NCBI GenBank assembly: GCA_017938645.1
Contig: JAGBBE010000101.1
Coordinates: 1-64,000, forward strand
Direction of reading: 5' to 3'
Length of the DNA stretch: 64,000 bases
Origin: Clostridia bacterium
Lineage (GTDB): Bacteria; Bacillota_A; Clostridia; Christensenellales; Aristaeellaceae
Positions 24,841 to 35,131 of this stretch are shown here, piece after piece. Position 1 is the first letter of the stretch. Each line of letters opens with the position of its first letter. A program made the position numbers and the translations under genes. Under the pieces are notes generated by a model. The model searched no databases, had not been told where the DNA came from, and saw nothing but the letters and a program-made list of their open reading frames with translations.

Positions 24841-27800
24841 ATGAAGCGTGCCATTGCACTTCTTTGTTTGTTTTTGTGCCTGTGTTTTTCTGCAAACGCA
24901 GCTGAAAATCTGATTTACAACGGCAGTTTTGAAGAGATCGATTCTTCCGGCCGTCCTCAAGGCTGGTATGATAAAGCCTATCGTACTCAGGCGGGGTATA
25001 GCCGTCTTGCTGTTACAGATGCGCAGGCTCACAGCGGTCAATACAGCGTAGTCATTGATAATGCCAGCAGCAATGATGCTCGTTTCGTGTATACCGCAGA
25101 CGTGAAGCCGAACTCTCTGTATCGACTGAGCGGCTATGTGCTTGTCGAAGGCATGGAAGACGTCGGCAACGGTGCAAACTTCGGCATTGAGGATATTTAT
25201 TCTTTTTCCGACTGCCTCTTCGATACGCAGGGACAGTGGCAGTATCTGGAATGGTATGGCGAAACGGGCAAGGATCAGACGAAGCTGACCTTTGGTGTAC
25301 GAGTCGGAGGCTACAGTGCCGAGAGTGTCGGCAAAGCCTATTTCGACGATATTTCGCTGGAAAAAGTTGATGAGCTTCCGAAAAACGTAGTTGCTTCCAT
25401 CTGGTATGACACTTCGACAGGAACGCAGAAGCAAGCTTCGGCAACCAAAAGTGAAACATCTGAAAAAAGCACCGCTCTGTTTATTGTCTTTGGCGTTTTG
25501 TTTCTGCTTGTTCTGCATGTTATGCAGAACAGACTCCATCACACAGGAAACAGAATGCAGTCCCGCCTGATTCTTGTAACCGGCATGATTGTGGGTATTG
25601 CTGTGCGCATATATCTTGCGATTGCGGTGCCTGGATATCAGGTTGACATCGGCTGCTTTACAGCGTGGAGCCTGCGAATGGCCAGCAGCGGTCCTGCTGG
25701 TTTCTACGCTCCTGATTATTTCTGTGACTATCCGCCTGGAGCCATGCTGATACTCTGGCCGGTTGGTTTGCTGCTTCGCACCAGCGGAAGTTCTCTTCAG
25801 CTACTGATCGTAAAACTTTTGCCGGTCATGTTTGATCTTCTCAGCGCATGCGTGCTGTATCGCTTTGCGCAAAAAAAGCTCGGACACTTTTGCGCGAGTC
25901 TGCTCGCTGTTATCTGTCTGATCAATCCAGCTGCGCTGGTTAATGGTGCCGCATGGGGACAGATCGACTCCGTTCTGAGTTTCTTTATGATGATTACGGC
26001 CATTTTCGCCATGCAGCGTAAATGGAGCGTCGCAATTCCGTTGTTTGTGATATCTGCGCTGATCAAACCGCAGGCGCTGTTATTTGCACCCGTTGGCGGA
26101 ATGATGCTGATCTTCTGTCTGCTGAGTTCGAAGAAAGAACAGCGTGCTTCTGAATGGAAACAGGTTGGCATTGGCGCAGTTGCAGCGATAGCAGGCGCAC
26201 TTCTGATTGTTATTCCTTTTTCTCTGAAGCAGGAGAATCCTGTTGGCTGGCTGTTTGCCTTGTATGGGGAAACACTTTCCTCGTATGCTTATGCCACGCT
26301 GAATACCGCCAATCTTTATTATCTGATCGGTGCAAACTGGAGAGGACTCGATCAACTGGTACCGCTTTGGCTCTCTTTTGTGACGGCTGGTATTCTGATT
26401 GGATGCGGTATCGCCCTGCTGTTCAAGCGTAGCAGTTCGCACATCTGCAGTGCCGAAAAGGCTTTTAAGATTGCCATTCTGTTTCTTTTAACAGGCTCGG
26501 TCCATCTTGTACTCGGTTTTGTTGGAGAAACGTATTCCCTGTATGGCTATGTCATGATGGCGGCGGTCTATCTGTTTGCGATCCTTTGCATGTGGGAGGA
26601 TCATCAAACGGGTCTGCTTACATTTTACATGGCCTTAGCTTTGATCGGCGTATATGTGCTTGGCGTTAAGGTGCACGAACGCTATCTTTTCCCTGCGCTT
26701 CTGCTGCTGTTGATGACCTATGTGACCACGCGGGATCGTCGTGTGCTGTGGCTGTTCGGAGGCTTTGCCGTAACAACCTTCATCAACACAGCCATCGTAC
26801 TTGATAATGCAGTTCTCTTCGGCGCAGAACAGGGACATCTGAATCCAGATACAAATGCAGTAAACGATACGCTTTGTGTTATCAACTTGCTGCTGTGCGG
26901 ATGGGGGATGCTGCTTGGCATTCGTGGGCTGCGTGCCAGCTGTGTAAAGTCGGTTCCTGTTATGGATGAAGCCGAGGAGATGAATGATATTCCTGAGGGG
27001 TATCGCAGAATGCTCGTTTCTCCGGCAGATGCCAGACTTCATCTTGCATTGCGCGATTATGTCGTGATCGGCGCAGTTACAGTCCTTTATGCTGTTCTTG
27101 CATTTACCAATCTTGGTGCAAAAACTGCACCGCAGACGGCCTGGGTCTCCACTTCGCCCGATGAACAAGTTGTGTTTGATCTTGGCGAAGAAAAGGAATT
27201 CAGCGTTCTGTACTATGCAGGCGTCAGTTACAACAACTTCTCTATTTCCGTCAGCAATGATGGTGAAAATTGGAGTGCACAGTATCCGTGCCAGATGAGA
27301 GAGGGAATGTGCTGGCAGTGGCACTATACTGTTGAGTCCTATACCGACGACACAGGAAAAATCCAGTTCACCGGCGATGCAGCAAACAACATCGAGTGGT
27401 TCAATGCCCGCTATCTGCGTGTCAACGCCTGTGAAAGCGGACTGAATCTCTGGGAGATTGTTGCTCGTGACCGCAATGGTGAAAATCTTCCCATGACGTT
27501 AGTTGATCACACAGGAGCTCAGTCGGATCTGCTGGATGAACCCAAGCCTGCAGAACATCTGATTGATGAAAATGCAAGCTGTGTCGGCGAACCCGGCTGG
27601 TTCAACAGCATGTATTTCGATGAAATTTATCACGCACGCGAAGCATATCACAACCTCCACGGCGAAATTACCTATGAGTGGACTCATCCTCCGCTCGGAA
27701 AACTGCTGATGTCCATATGCGTGGCCATCTTCGGCATGACTCCGTTCGGATGGCGTTTTGCTGGCGCGATGATCGGCGTATTGATGCTGCCTGCGCTCTA

Positions 27801-28935
27801 TCTGCTGGCATTGCAGCTGACGAAGAAGCGTTCTGTAGCATTTGTTGCCATGACGGCGTTTGCGCTGGATCTGATGCATTTCACCCAGACGCGTATTGCA
27901 ACGATTGACTCCTTCCCGCTTCTGTTTATTCTGCTGAGCTATCTGTGCATGGTTCGCTATATGCAGATGGATCTGTTTGCGCTTAAAGATGGTGAAAACA
28001 GCAGGATTTTCACGAGGGCCTTCTGCCGCAGTCTGAGTCCGCTGTTCCTAGGAGGCTTGTTCATGGGACTGAGCATTGCCAGCAAATGGACGGGCGCTTA
28101 TTCAGCAGTCGGTCTTGCTGTTCTGTTTTTCTCTGCTGTTTGGCGTCAGGCACGTGCCAGCATGCTCAGTTATGAACTCGAGACTGAGAATGAAAAGCTG
28201 CGTGCACGTCTCCGGAATGCACAGAACCACACCATGCAGCGCATCCTGATTACGTGCGGCTTCTGCGTAGTGTTCTTCGTGCTGATTCCATGCGTGATCT
28301 ATGTTCTCAGCTACATTCCGCAAATTTCTCCCGGTGGTCCGTTTACGATTGCTCGCGTAATTCAGACGCAGGAAAACATGCTTTCTTATCATTCCACACC
28401 GGGACTTGGTATGGATCATCCCTTCCAGTCTCCGTGGTGGCAGTGGCCTTTCATACTGAAACCCATCTGGTATGTTCAGGATCACTATGAACCTTCCGGA
28501 TTTGCATCCACTATCATGTGTTTCGGAAATCCGTGGGTGTTCTACATCGGTGCCTTTGCTATGGCTGGTGTTCTAGTGCTTTGGGTTTTACGTCATATGT
28601 CCATCAGCAGGAAGGGCTTTGCTCTTAAAAAGGGGAATGGCGATCTGACGCTCTTTGTGATTGTGATCGGCTTCCTGGCGCAGTACCTGCCGTGGATGCT
28701 GGTGCCCAGAAGCATGTATATGTACCATTACTTTGCGAGTGTTCCGTTCATTATTCTCTCTACCGCATGGTTTATCGGTCAGATTCGCAAAACGCACCAT
28801 CGTTGGGTGATGATTTCGGTATATCTGCTCGGGGCAACCGTGTTCTTTGTGATGTTCTTCCCGTATGCATCGGGTGTTCTCACAAACACGGAATGGCTGG
28901 ATGCCATGAAGTGGTTCTCGCGGTTGTATTATTGA
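24841..28935 (+). CDS. Giant membrane protein: carbohydrate-binding domain plus two GT-C glycosyltransferase modules
   Basis: A 1364-residue membrane protein that probably moves sugars from a lipid carrier to an outside acceptor. In order: signal peptide (1-20); a beta-rich CBM4_9-like domain (about 21-175); a membrane span (about 212-228); a first GT-C module of GT87/mannosyltransferase look (about 240-690, with conserved Asp269 in the first outer loop); a discoidin-like beta domain (about 770-880, with VSNDGENWS); and a second GT-C module of the PMT/GT39 type (about 920-1364, with DEIYHAREAYH and THPPLGKL). PMT-family proteins have Asp-Glu in that first loop. It is cotranscribed with rnhB by spacing. 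yraN often occupies this place in other Clostridia. No acceptor can be named. Confidence 0.8.
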   Translation: MKRAIALLCLFLCLCFSANAAENLIYNGSFEEIDSSGRPQGWYDKAYRTQAGYSRLAVTDAQAHSGQYSVVIDNASSNDARFVYTADVKPNSLYRLSGYVLVEGMEDVGNGANFGIEDIYSFSDCLFDTQGQWQYLEWYGETGKDQTKLTFGVRVGGYSAESVGKAYFDDISLEKVDELPKNVVASIWYDTSTGTQKQASATKSETSEKSTALFIVFGVLFLLVLHVMQNRLHHTGNRMQSRLILVTGMIVGIAVRIYLAIAVPGYQVDIGCFTAWSLRMASSGPAGFYAPDYFCDYPPGAMLILWPVGLLLRTSGSSLQLLIVKLLPVMFDLLSACVLYRFAQKKLGHFCASLLAVICLINPAALVNGAAWGQIDSVLSFFMMITAIFAMQRKWSVAIPLFVISALIKPQALLFAPVGGMMLIFCLLSSKKEQRASEWKQVGIGAVAAIAGALLIVIPFSLKQENPVGWLFALYGETLSSYAYATLNTANLYYLIGANWRGLDQLVPLWLSFVTAGILIGCGIALLFKRSSSHICSAEKAFKIAILFLLTGSVHLVLGFVGETYSLYGYVMMAAVYLFAILCMWEDHQTGLLTFYMALALIGVYVLGVKVHERYLFPALLLLLMTYVTTRDRRVLWLFGGFAVTTFINTAIVLDNAVLFGAEQGHLNPDTNAVNDTLCVINLLLCGWGMLLGIRGLRASCVKSVPVMDEAEEMNDIPEGYRRMLVSPADARLHLALRDYVVIGAVTVLYAVLAFTNLGAKTAPQTAWVSTSPDEQVVFDLGEEKEFSVLYYAGVSYNNFSISVSNDGENWSAQYPCQMREGMCWQWHYTVESYTDDTGKIQFTGDAANNIEWFNARYLRVNACESGLNLWEIVARDRNGENLPMTLVDHTGAQSDLLDEPKPAEHLIDENASCVGEPGWFNSMYFDEIYHAREAYHNLHGEITYEWTHPPLGKLLMSICVAIFGMTPFGWRFAGAMIGVLMLPALYLLALQLTKKRSVAFVAMTAFALDLMHFTQTRIATIDSFPLLFILLSYLCMVRYMQMDLFALKDGENSRIFTRAFCRSLSPLFLGGLFMGLSIASKWTGAYSAVGLAVLFFSAVWRQARASMLSYELETENEKLRARLRNAQNHTMQRILITCGFCVVFFVLIPCVIYVLSYIPQISPGGPFTIARVIQTQENMLSYHSTPGLGMDHPFQSPWWQWPFILKPIWYVQDHYEPSGFASTIMCFGNPWVFYIGAFAMAGVLVLWVLRHMSISRKGFALKKGNGDLTLFVIVIGFLAQYLPWMLVPRSMYMYHYFASVPFIILSTAWFIGQIRKTHHRWVMISVYLLGATVFFVMFFPYASGVLTNTEWLDAMKWFSRLYY

Positions 28936-28959
28936 TTCCACACAAAAGGAGGCGGCGAA

Positions 28960-30492
28960 ATGCTGGCTAAAACCTATGCCTGTGGGCTGAACGGTGTGAA
29001 TGGCTTTCTGGTTGAAGTAGAGGCTTTCATTACCCAGGGTATGTTTAGTTTCGAAATCGTCGGCCTTCCAAGCGCTGCAGTCAAAGAAAGCCGCGACCGT
29101 GTCAGGGCCGCGATAGCAGTAAGCGGTTATTCCTTTCCTCTCGGAAGGGTTACAGTCAATCTTGCCCCGGCTGATATTAAAAAAGAGGGTACCGCCTTCG
29201 ATCTCGCTATCGCCATCGCACTTTTATCAGCTGCACAGCCAGACGCCTTTTCTCAACTTGAGGAGACTGTATTGTTTGGAGAACTCTCTTTGCAGGGAAA
29301 GCTGATGCCAGTACGCGGTGCGTTGGGCATGGCCATTACTGCCGCAGAGCAGGGAAAAAAGAGCCTGATTCTGCCGAGGCAGAACGCGCGTGAATGCGAA
29401 TGCATCGATAACATCGACATCTATCCCGCAGATACCCTGCAGCAGGTATGCGATCATCTTGCTGGAAGGGAGAGACTTCAAAGTCAGCCTCATGTTTTGT
29501 ACGACCAGCTGCTCTCTGCCGTACCGATTTCAAATGACCTGAAATTTGTCAAAGGACAGGAAACGGCCAGAAAAGCACTCGAAGTTGCTGCAGCCGGCGG
29601 ACACAACCTGCTTATGGTCGGTATTCCTGGCAGCGGCAAAACCATGCTCGCCAGATGCCTGAGTGGTATTCTTCCGCCTCTTAACTATCAGGAAGCGCTT
29701 GAAACAACACTGATTCATTCTGCAGCCGGTGAATTGGGAGACAACGAGGGACTGATGACGCAGCGTCCTTTCCGTTCTCCTCATCACAATATCTCCATGC
29801 CAGCCATGATTGGCGGCGGAAACAGAGTAAAACCCGGCGAGGTGTCGTTGGCACATAACGGCGTACTGTTTCTGGATGAACTGCCTGAGTTCCAGCGCGC
29901 GACGCTCGAAGCTCTCAGACAACCGCTTGAGGATGGTTTTGTCAACATCACCCGTGTGGCAGGTCAAAGCCGGTTTCAGAGCCACTGTATGCTTGTTGCA
30001 GGCATGAACCCCTGTCCGTGCGGAAACCTCGGCAGTAAGCACAAGCAATGCAGCTGTTCACCTAATGAAATCAAACGTTATCTTGGTCGGATTAGCGGCC
30101 CGCTGCTCGATCGAATTGATATTCAGGTGGAGATGGACGCTGTTTCTATTGAAGAAATCGAAACCACCGGCGAACAGGAAGACAGTCTCACGGTGCGCCA
30201 GCGCGTGCTGAAAGCAAGAAAAATCCAGCAGGAGCGTTATGCAAAGCTTGGCATTTTCTGCAATGCACAGCTGGATCAGCGTGGAATAGAAAAATACTGT
30301 CAGATGGAGCCATCGGCCAGAACACTTCTTCATCAGGCAGTAGAACGTTTTCATATTTCGATGAGAACGTATGGCCGTATCCGCAAGGTTGCCAGAACCA
30401 TTGCAGATCTTGCCGGACACGACCTGATTCAAACCGCGGATGTTGCGCAGGCAATTCAGTACCGAAATGTTGAGGGAAGATACTGGAGGTAA
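28960..30492 (+). CDS. comM: YifB/ComM-family Mg-chelatase-like AAA+ ATPase
   Basis: A 510-residue ATPase related to ComM, a helicase that helps branch migration during natural transformation in Gram-negative bacteria. It has an N-terminal ChlI-like domain (about 1-170, with GLPSAAVKESRDRVR), Walker A GIPGSGKT (about 222-229), Walker B VLFLDELPEF, the CNPCPCG(N) segment typical of the family, and a C-terminal Mg-chelatase domain. An AGGAGG site precedes the ATG. dprA follows after 3 bases, so the two are one unit. The gene pair is common in non-competent Clostridia as well. Confidence 0.93.
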   Translation: MLAKTYACGLNGVNGFLVEVEAFITQGMFSFEIVGLPSAAVKESRDRVRAAIAVSGYSFPLGRVTVNLAPADIKKEGTAFDLAIAIALLSAAQPDAFSQLEETVLFGELSLQGKLMPVRGALGMAITAAEQGKKSLILPRQNARECECIDNIDIYPADTLQQVCDHLAGRERLQSQPHVLYDQLLSAVPISNDLKFVKGQETARKALEVAAAGGHNLLMVGIPGSGKTMLARCLSGILPPLNYQEALETTLIHSAAGELGDNEGLMTQRPFRSPHHNISMPAMIGGGNRVKPGEVSLAHNGVLFLDELPEFQRATLEALRQPLEDGFVNITRVAGQSRFQSHCMLVAGMNPCPCGNLGSKHKQCSCSPNEIKRYLGRISGPLLDRIDIQVEMDAVSIEEIETTGEQEDSLTVRQRVLKARKIQQERYAKLGIFCNAQLDQRGIEKYCQMEPSARTLLHQAVERFHISMRTYGRIRKVARTIADLAGHDLIQTADVAQAIQYRNVEGRYWR

Positions 30493-30495
30493 AGA

Positions 30496-31590
30496 ATGCT
30501 TCTGACGGCAGAACACAAATGTCTTCTCTGGCTGTCGGCTGCCGAAGTTCCTCCGGGCCACGTGCAGAAATTGTTTGAAGAGTATGAATCTGCTCAAGGG
30601 ATCTGGGAGGCTTTCGGCAGTGAAAATGGGCCGAGGTTTAAACCGAATACGCATGCGCTTCTCCAGCGCCTTCACACCAGAGACGCAGTGGACGGGCTGC
30701 AGGAGAAAATCAACCTGAAGAATGTTCATCTGCTTTTCCGCGATGATCCTGAATACCCCGAGCTGCTTTCGAGCATTCAGGATCCACCGTATCTGCTCTA
30801 TTACGCCGGAAGACTGAACTGCCTCCAGAAGCCTATGGTTGCGCTTGTTGGAACACGACGTTCCAGTCAGTATGGCCGCGACATGGCTGCTTCACTGGCC
30901 AGAGGACTCTGTGATGCGGGCGTATGCGTGGTAAGCGGACTGGCACGTGGTATCGACGCAGCTGCGCATGAGGCATCGCTGCAGGCCGGTGGATGTACCG
31001 TTGGCGTGCTTGGAAGCGGCATCAATGTACCTTATCCGCCCGAGCATACTCCGCTCCTTCGAAGAATCGCAGGAGGAATCGGGCTAGTTATCAGCGAATA
31101 TCCGTTGGATGCAGGACCTATGCCTTTTCATTTTCCGCACCGCAACAGAATCATTTCCGGTTTGAGTCAGGGTGTGGTCTTTGTAGAGGGAAGAATCAAA
31201 AGCGGAGGCATGCATACGGTGCATGCAGCGCTGATGCAGGGACGTGAAGTGTTTGCTGTTCCCGGATATGTAGGTACGATTGGCAGCGAAGGACCTCACG
31301 CCATACTGCGTGAAGGTGCGCGTATTGTAACAAGCGCTGAAGAACTTCTCGATGATCTGGGTCTTCAAAAGAAAACCGTTTCTGAACAGACTCTTGTTCC
31401 GCTTACGCCGCTTCAGCAAAGGATTGTATCCAAGCTGAAGCTGGAAAGATTGAATCCGCAGGAACTTTCTGAACGGCTTGACTGTACAGCTGCGGAATTG
31501 CTCACAGAGCTGGGAACGCTGGAAATTTTAGGCGTTGTTCAGCGTGAGGCTGGAAATCGCTTTTATCTGCCGTTATCGGCAAGGCTATAG
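30496..31590 (+). CDS. dprA: DNA-processing protein DprA
   Basis: DprA binds incoming single-stranded DNA and loads RecA. The 364-residue protein has a helical N-terminal region (about 1-70), the Rossmann-like core with VGTRRSSQYG, SGLARGIDAAAHEASL, VLGSGINVPYPPEH and PHRNRIISGLS, and a C-terminal winged-helix domain (about 300-364). The ribosome binding site GGAGG overlaps the comM stop codon region. It lies directly before topA, the order seen in B. subtilis (smf-topA). Confidence 0.95.
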   Translation: MLLTAEHKCLLWLSAAEVPPGHVQKLFEEYESAQGIWEAFGSENGPRFKPNTHALLQRLHTRDAVDGLQEKINLKNVHLLFRDDPEYPELLSSIQDPPYLLYYAGRLNCLQKPMVALVGTRRSSQYGRDMAASLARGLCDAGVCVVSGLARGIDAAAHEASLQAGGCTVGVLGSGINVPYPPEHTPLLRRIAGGIGLVISEYPLDAGPMPFHFPHRNRIISGLSQGVVFVEGRIKSGGMHTVHAALMQGREVFAVPGYVGTIGSEGPHAILREGARIVTSAEELLDDLGLQKKTVSEQTLVPLTPLQQRIVSKLKLERLNPQELSERLDCTAAELLTELGTLEILGVVQREAGNRFYLPLSARL

Positions 31591-31605
31591 AGGAGGATTT
31601 GACTG

Positions 31606-33732
31606 ATGGCTACAACCACGAAGGCACAGAAACTGGTCATTGTGGAATCGCCTGCCAAGGCAAAAACCATTGAAAAATTTTTGGGAAAAGGCTATAAGGT
31701 AGAGGCTTCTCAGGGACATGTGCGCGATCTGCCCAAGTCCCAGCTGGGTGTGGATGCTGAAAATGATTTTGCCATGAAGTACATCACCATCCGCGGCAGG
31801 GGAGACATTCTAGCGAAAATTAAAAAGGAAGCCAAGACAGCTTCGCGCGTTTATCTCGCAACTGACCCTGACCGCGAAGGTGAGGCAATTTCCTGGCATT
31901 TGGCTCATACGCTCGACATCGATCCGACCAAACCGTGCAGAATCGAGTTCCACGAGATCACAAAGAAGGCTGTCAAGGAAGCACTGGAACATCCGCGTCC
32001 CATCGATATGGACCGCGTGGATGCACAGCAGGCGCGTCGTGCGTTCGACCGTCTGGTTGGTTATAAAATCAGCCCGCTGCTTTGGGCAAAGGTGAAGAAA
32101 GGTCTGTCCGCCGGCCGTGTTCAGAGCGTCGCGACCCGTCTGGTGGTAGAGCGCGAGCAGGAAATCGAAGCCTTCATTCCGGAGGAATTCTGGGATATTT
32201 CTGCTGCCTTTACGGCCCAGAATGCCAAGGGTAAAAAGATGACCTGTGAAGCCAAGCTCGTTTCCATTCAGGGCAAAAAGGCTGTGATCCGTAACGAGCA
32301 GGAAGCGCTTGCAGCCAAGGAACAGATCATGGCGGCTGACTTTACGGTAAGCTCCGTCAAGCTCAGCGAAAAGCTCAAGCGTCCTCAGCCTCCTTTTACC
32401 ACTTCCAGTCTGCAGCAGGAAGCAAGCCGAAAGCTGAACTTTTCCACCGCAAAGACCATGCAGGTGGTGCAGCAGCTTTACGAAGGCATTGATCTTGGAA
32501 AAGCCGGAACTGTCGGTCTGGTTACCTATATCCGTACTGACAGTGTTCGCGTATCTGATGAAGCTGTACAGGCCGCCCGCCAGCATATCAATGCTCAATT
32601 TGGTTCTGAGTATTGCCCTGAAACGCCCAATCAGTACAAGGGCCGCAAAAATGCGCAGGATGCCCATGAAGCCATCCGCCCGACCTATATTGAATACGCG
32701 CCCGAGGCAGTAAAGCAGTTCCTGACCCGTGAGCAGTACAATCTTTATCGTCTGATCTATACGCGTTTCCTATCCAGCCAGATGAAGCCTGCTGTTTTCC
32801 AGACACTGACCATTGACAGCAACGGCGGAGAATGCACCATGCGCTATTATGGTGAGCATATGGTGTTTGCCGGTTACCGCGCTGTTTATGTCGAAAGCAC
32901 GGATGATGAACAGGAGCTTCCGGAGAGTGTTCTTCCGATTCTTCAGGAAAACGATTCCATCACTTTTACCAATGTGGAAGCAGAACAGCATTTTACACAG
33001 CCGCCTGCCCGCTATACTGAGGCCAGTCTGGTCAAGACGCTGGAAGAAAAGGGTATTGGTCGTCCGAGTACCTATGCTCCTACCATTACCACGATTATTT
33101 CCCGCGGCTATGTGTCCCGTGAAAAAAAGCGTTTGTATCCCACGGAACTCGGCAGCATGGTCAACAATATGATGACCGAATACTTTGGTTCCATCATCGA
33201 TACTGAATTCACGGCTTCTCTGGAAGACAAGCTCGACACTGTCGAAGAAGGCAATATTGAGTGGCGCGATATACTCCGCGACTTCTATCCTGATTTTGTT
33301 GATATGCTGAAGGTTGCTGAAGAACAAATCGAAAAGGTAGAAGTCAAGGATGAAGTGAGCGATGTACCTTGTGACAAATGTGGCGCCATGATGGTTTACA
33401 AGATGGGACGCTTCGGCAAATTCCTTGCCTGTCCCAACTTCCCGGCCTGCCGCAATGCCAAGCCGATTCTTCACTATATCGATCCGCCCTGTCCCAAGTG
33501 CGGCTCCCGCCTGATGGAAAAGACCAGCAAGAAAAATCGCAAATTCTACGGCTGCGAGAAGTATCCTGAGTGCGATTTCGTCAGCTGGGAGATGCCCATT
33601 GTTGATAAGTGTCCCAAGTGCGGAAGTTATATGGTTCAGAAGCGCGGAAAACGCGGCGAAGCCATCCACCTCTGTGCCAACGAAACCTGCCGATACAAGA
33701 CCACCGTTGAGGCGGAAGAAACTGAAGAATAA
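31606..33732 (+). CDS. topA: DNA topoisomerase I
   Basis: Relaxes negative supercoils by single-strand passage. The 708-residue protein has the Toprim domain (VIVESPAKAKTIEKFLG at about 11-27, DPDREGEA later), the catalytic Tyr in GLVTYIRTDSVR (about 300-310), and three C-terminal four-cysteine zinc ribbons starting CDKCGAMM, CPKCGSRL and CPKCGSYM. Three fingers is the usual clostridial form. GAGGAGG precedes the ATG. Confidence 0.97.
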   Translation: MATTTKAQKLVIVESPAKAKTIEKFLGKGYKVEASQGHVRDLPKSQLGVDAENDFAMKYITIRGRGDILAKIKKEAKTASRVYLATDPDREGEAISWHLAHTLDIDPTKPCRIEFHEITKKAVKEALEHPRPIDMDRVDAQQARRAFDRLVGYKISPLLWAKVKKGLSAGRVQSVATRLVVEREQEIEAFIPEEFWDISAAFTAQNAKGKKMTCEAKLVSIQGKKAVIRNEQEALAAKEQIMAADFTVSSVKLSEKLKRPQPPFTTSSLQQEASRKLNFSTAKTMQVVQQLYEGIDLGKAGTVGLVTYIRTDSVRVSDEAVQAARQHINAQFGSEYCPETPNQYKGRKNAQDAHEAIRPTYIEYAPEAVKQFLTREQYNLYRLIYTRFLSSQMKPAVFQTLTIDSNGGECTMRYYGEHMVFAGYRAVYVESTDDEQELPESVLPILQENDSITFTNVEAEQHFTQPPARYTEASLVKTLEEKGIGRPSTYAPTITTIISRGYVSREKKRLYPTELGSMVNNMMTEYFGSIIDTEFTASLEDKLDTVEEGNIEWRDILRDFYPDFVDMLKVAEEQIEKVEVKDEVSDVPCDKCGAMMVYKMGRFGKFLACPNFPACRNAKPILHYIDPPCPKCGSRLMEKTSKKNRKFYGCEKYPECDFVSWEMPIVDKCPKCGSYMVQKRGKRGEAIHLCANETCRYKTTVEAEETEE

Positions 33733-33759
33733 TCCCGTTTTACAAGAAAGGATGATACC

Positions 33760-35094
33760 GTGAGCGTAACGGTAATCGGAGGCGGACTCGCTGGCTGTGA
33801 AGCGGCCTGGCAGCTCGCCAAACGCGGAATCCATGTGGATCTGTATGAAATGAAGCCTCATCGCAAAACGCCTGCACAGACGCTGGATACTTTTGCCGAG
33901 CTCGTGTGCAGCAACAGTCTCAGAAGCGACCGTCTGACCAATGCTGTTGGCCTTCTCAAGGCAGAAATGCGCAAACTGGATTCGCTGATCATGCGCGCCG
34001 CAGACAAGACGGCTGTTCCTGCTGGCGGAGCGCTGGCGGTAGACCGCATCAGCTTTTCAGCTGAAATTGACAACGCAATCAAAAGTCATCCTCTGATTAC
34101 GGTACATGCGGAGGAAGTCACTGAGATTCCTTCAGAAGGAACGGTTGTGATTGCTTCCGGTCCGCTGACCAGCGATGCGCTTTCGGAAGCTATCGGCCGG
34201 ATGGAGGGTCTGTCCACGCTGCACTTCTACGATGCAGCAGCGCCCATCGTTACAGCTGATAGTCTCGATATGGATAAGGTCTTCTGCATGTCACGTTATG
34301 AGCGCGGCGCGGATTATCTGAACTGTCCCATGGACAAAGAAACCTACATGAGCTTTGTTCATGAACTGCAGACCGCTGAAACGGTCGCAGTACGCGGTTT
34401 TGAAGAAAAGTCTGTGTTTGAAGGCTGTATGCCCATCGAAAGCATGGCCAAGCGCGGAGATATGGCCATCGCTTTCGGTCCGCTCAAACCGGTTGGTCTG
34501 AAGGATCCTCGTACTGGAAAGGAACCGTTTGCTGTTGTACAGCTCAGACGCGATAATTTCGCTGGTTCACTTTACAACATCGTTGGCTTCCAGACCCGTC
34601 TGACCTATCCAGAGCAGCGCCGTGTTTTCAGCATGATTCCTGGTCTGGAAAATGCCGAATTTGCCCGTCTCGGCGTAATGCACCGCAACACATTCCTCAA
34701 CAGCCCTGGCTTCCTTGACGACACCTATCGCGTCATCAGCCAGCCCCGTATTTCTTTTGCCGGACAGATTACCGGCGTGGAGGGATATGTTGAAAGTGCT
34801 GCCAGCGGTCTTCTGGTTGGCCTTACGCTGGCTTTCCGGGAAAAAGGTGAAGAACCTCCTGTATTCAGCGGAAAGACTGCCATTGGCGCTATGGCTCGCT
34901 ATGTGAGCACGCCCAACAAGCGTTTCCAGCCGATGAACTGCGCTTTTGGTTTGATTGATCCTCTGGATGTGAAACCCGGCGAAAAGCGTATCAGAAACAA
35001 GCAGCAGCGCTATGAAAAGATTTCTGAACGCGCTTTGGAGGAATTGGATTCCGTTATCCGACAGTTCGGACTGAATGACGGGACAAACGAATGA
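33760..35094 (+). CDS. trmFO: Folate-dependent tRNA-uridine-54 methyltransferase TrmFO
   Basis: Makes ribothymidine at position 54 of tRNA using methylenetetrahydrofolate and FAD. The 444-residue protein starts [18 protein letters not shown], a dinucleotide-binding motif, followed by [16 protein letters not shown], the [14 protein letters not shown] segment and PMNCAFGL, all family hallmarks. The start is GTG after AAAGGATG. It follows topA by 27 bases, as in B. subtilis, where xerC (codV) then hslV come next; here the next gene is a hydrolase-like protein. Confidence 0.95.
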   Translation: MSVTVIGGGLAGCEAAWQLAKRGIHVDLYEMKPHRKTPAQTLDTFAELVCSNSLRSDRLTNAVGLLKAEMRKLDSLIMRAADKTAVPAGGALAVDRISFSAEIDNAIKSHPLITVHAEEVTEIPSEGTVVIASGPLTSDALSEAIGRMEGLSTLHFYDAAAPIVTADSLDMDKVFCMSRYERGADYLNCPMDKETYMSFVHELQTAETVAVRGFEEKSVFEGCMPIESMAKRGDMAIAFGPLKPVGLKDPRTGKEPFAVVQLRRDNFAGSLYNIVGFQTRLTYPEQRRVFSMIPGLENAEFARLGVMHRNTFLNSPGFLDDTYRVISQPRISFAGQITGVEGYVESAASGLLVGLTLAFREKGEEPPVFSGKTAIGAMARYVSTPNKRFQPMNCAFGLIDPLDVKPGEKRIRNKQQRYEKISERALEELDSVIRQFGLNDGTNE

Positions 35095-35131
35095 TTCACT
35101 GCTATGCTTATGATGCGGAAGGAGTTCTGGC

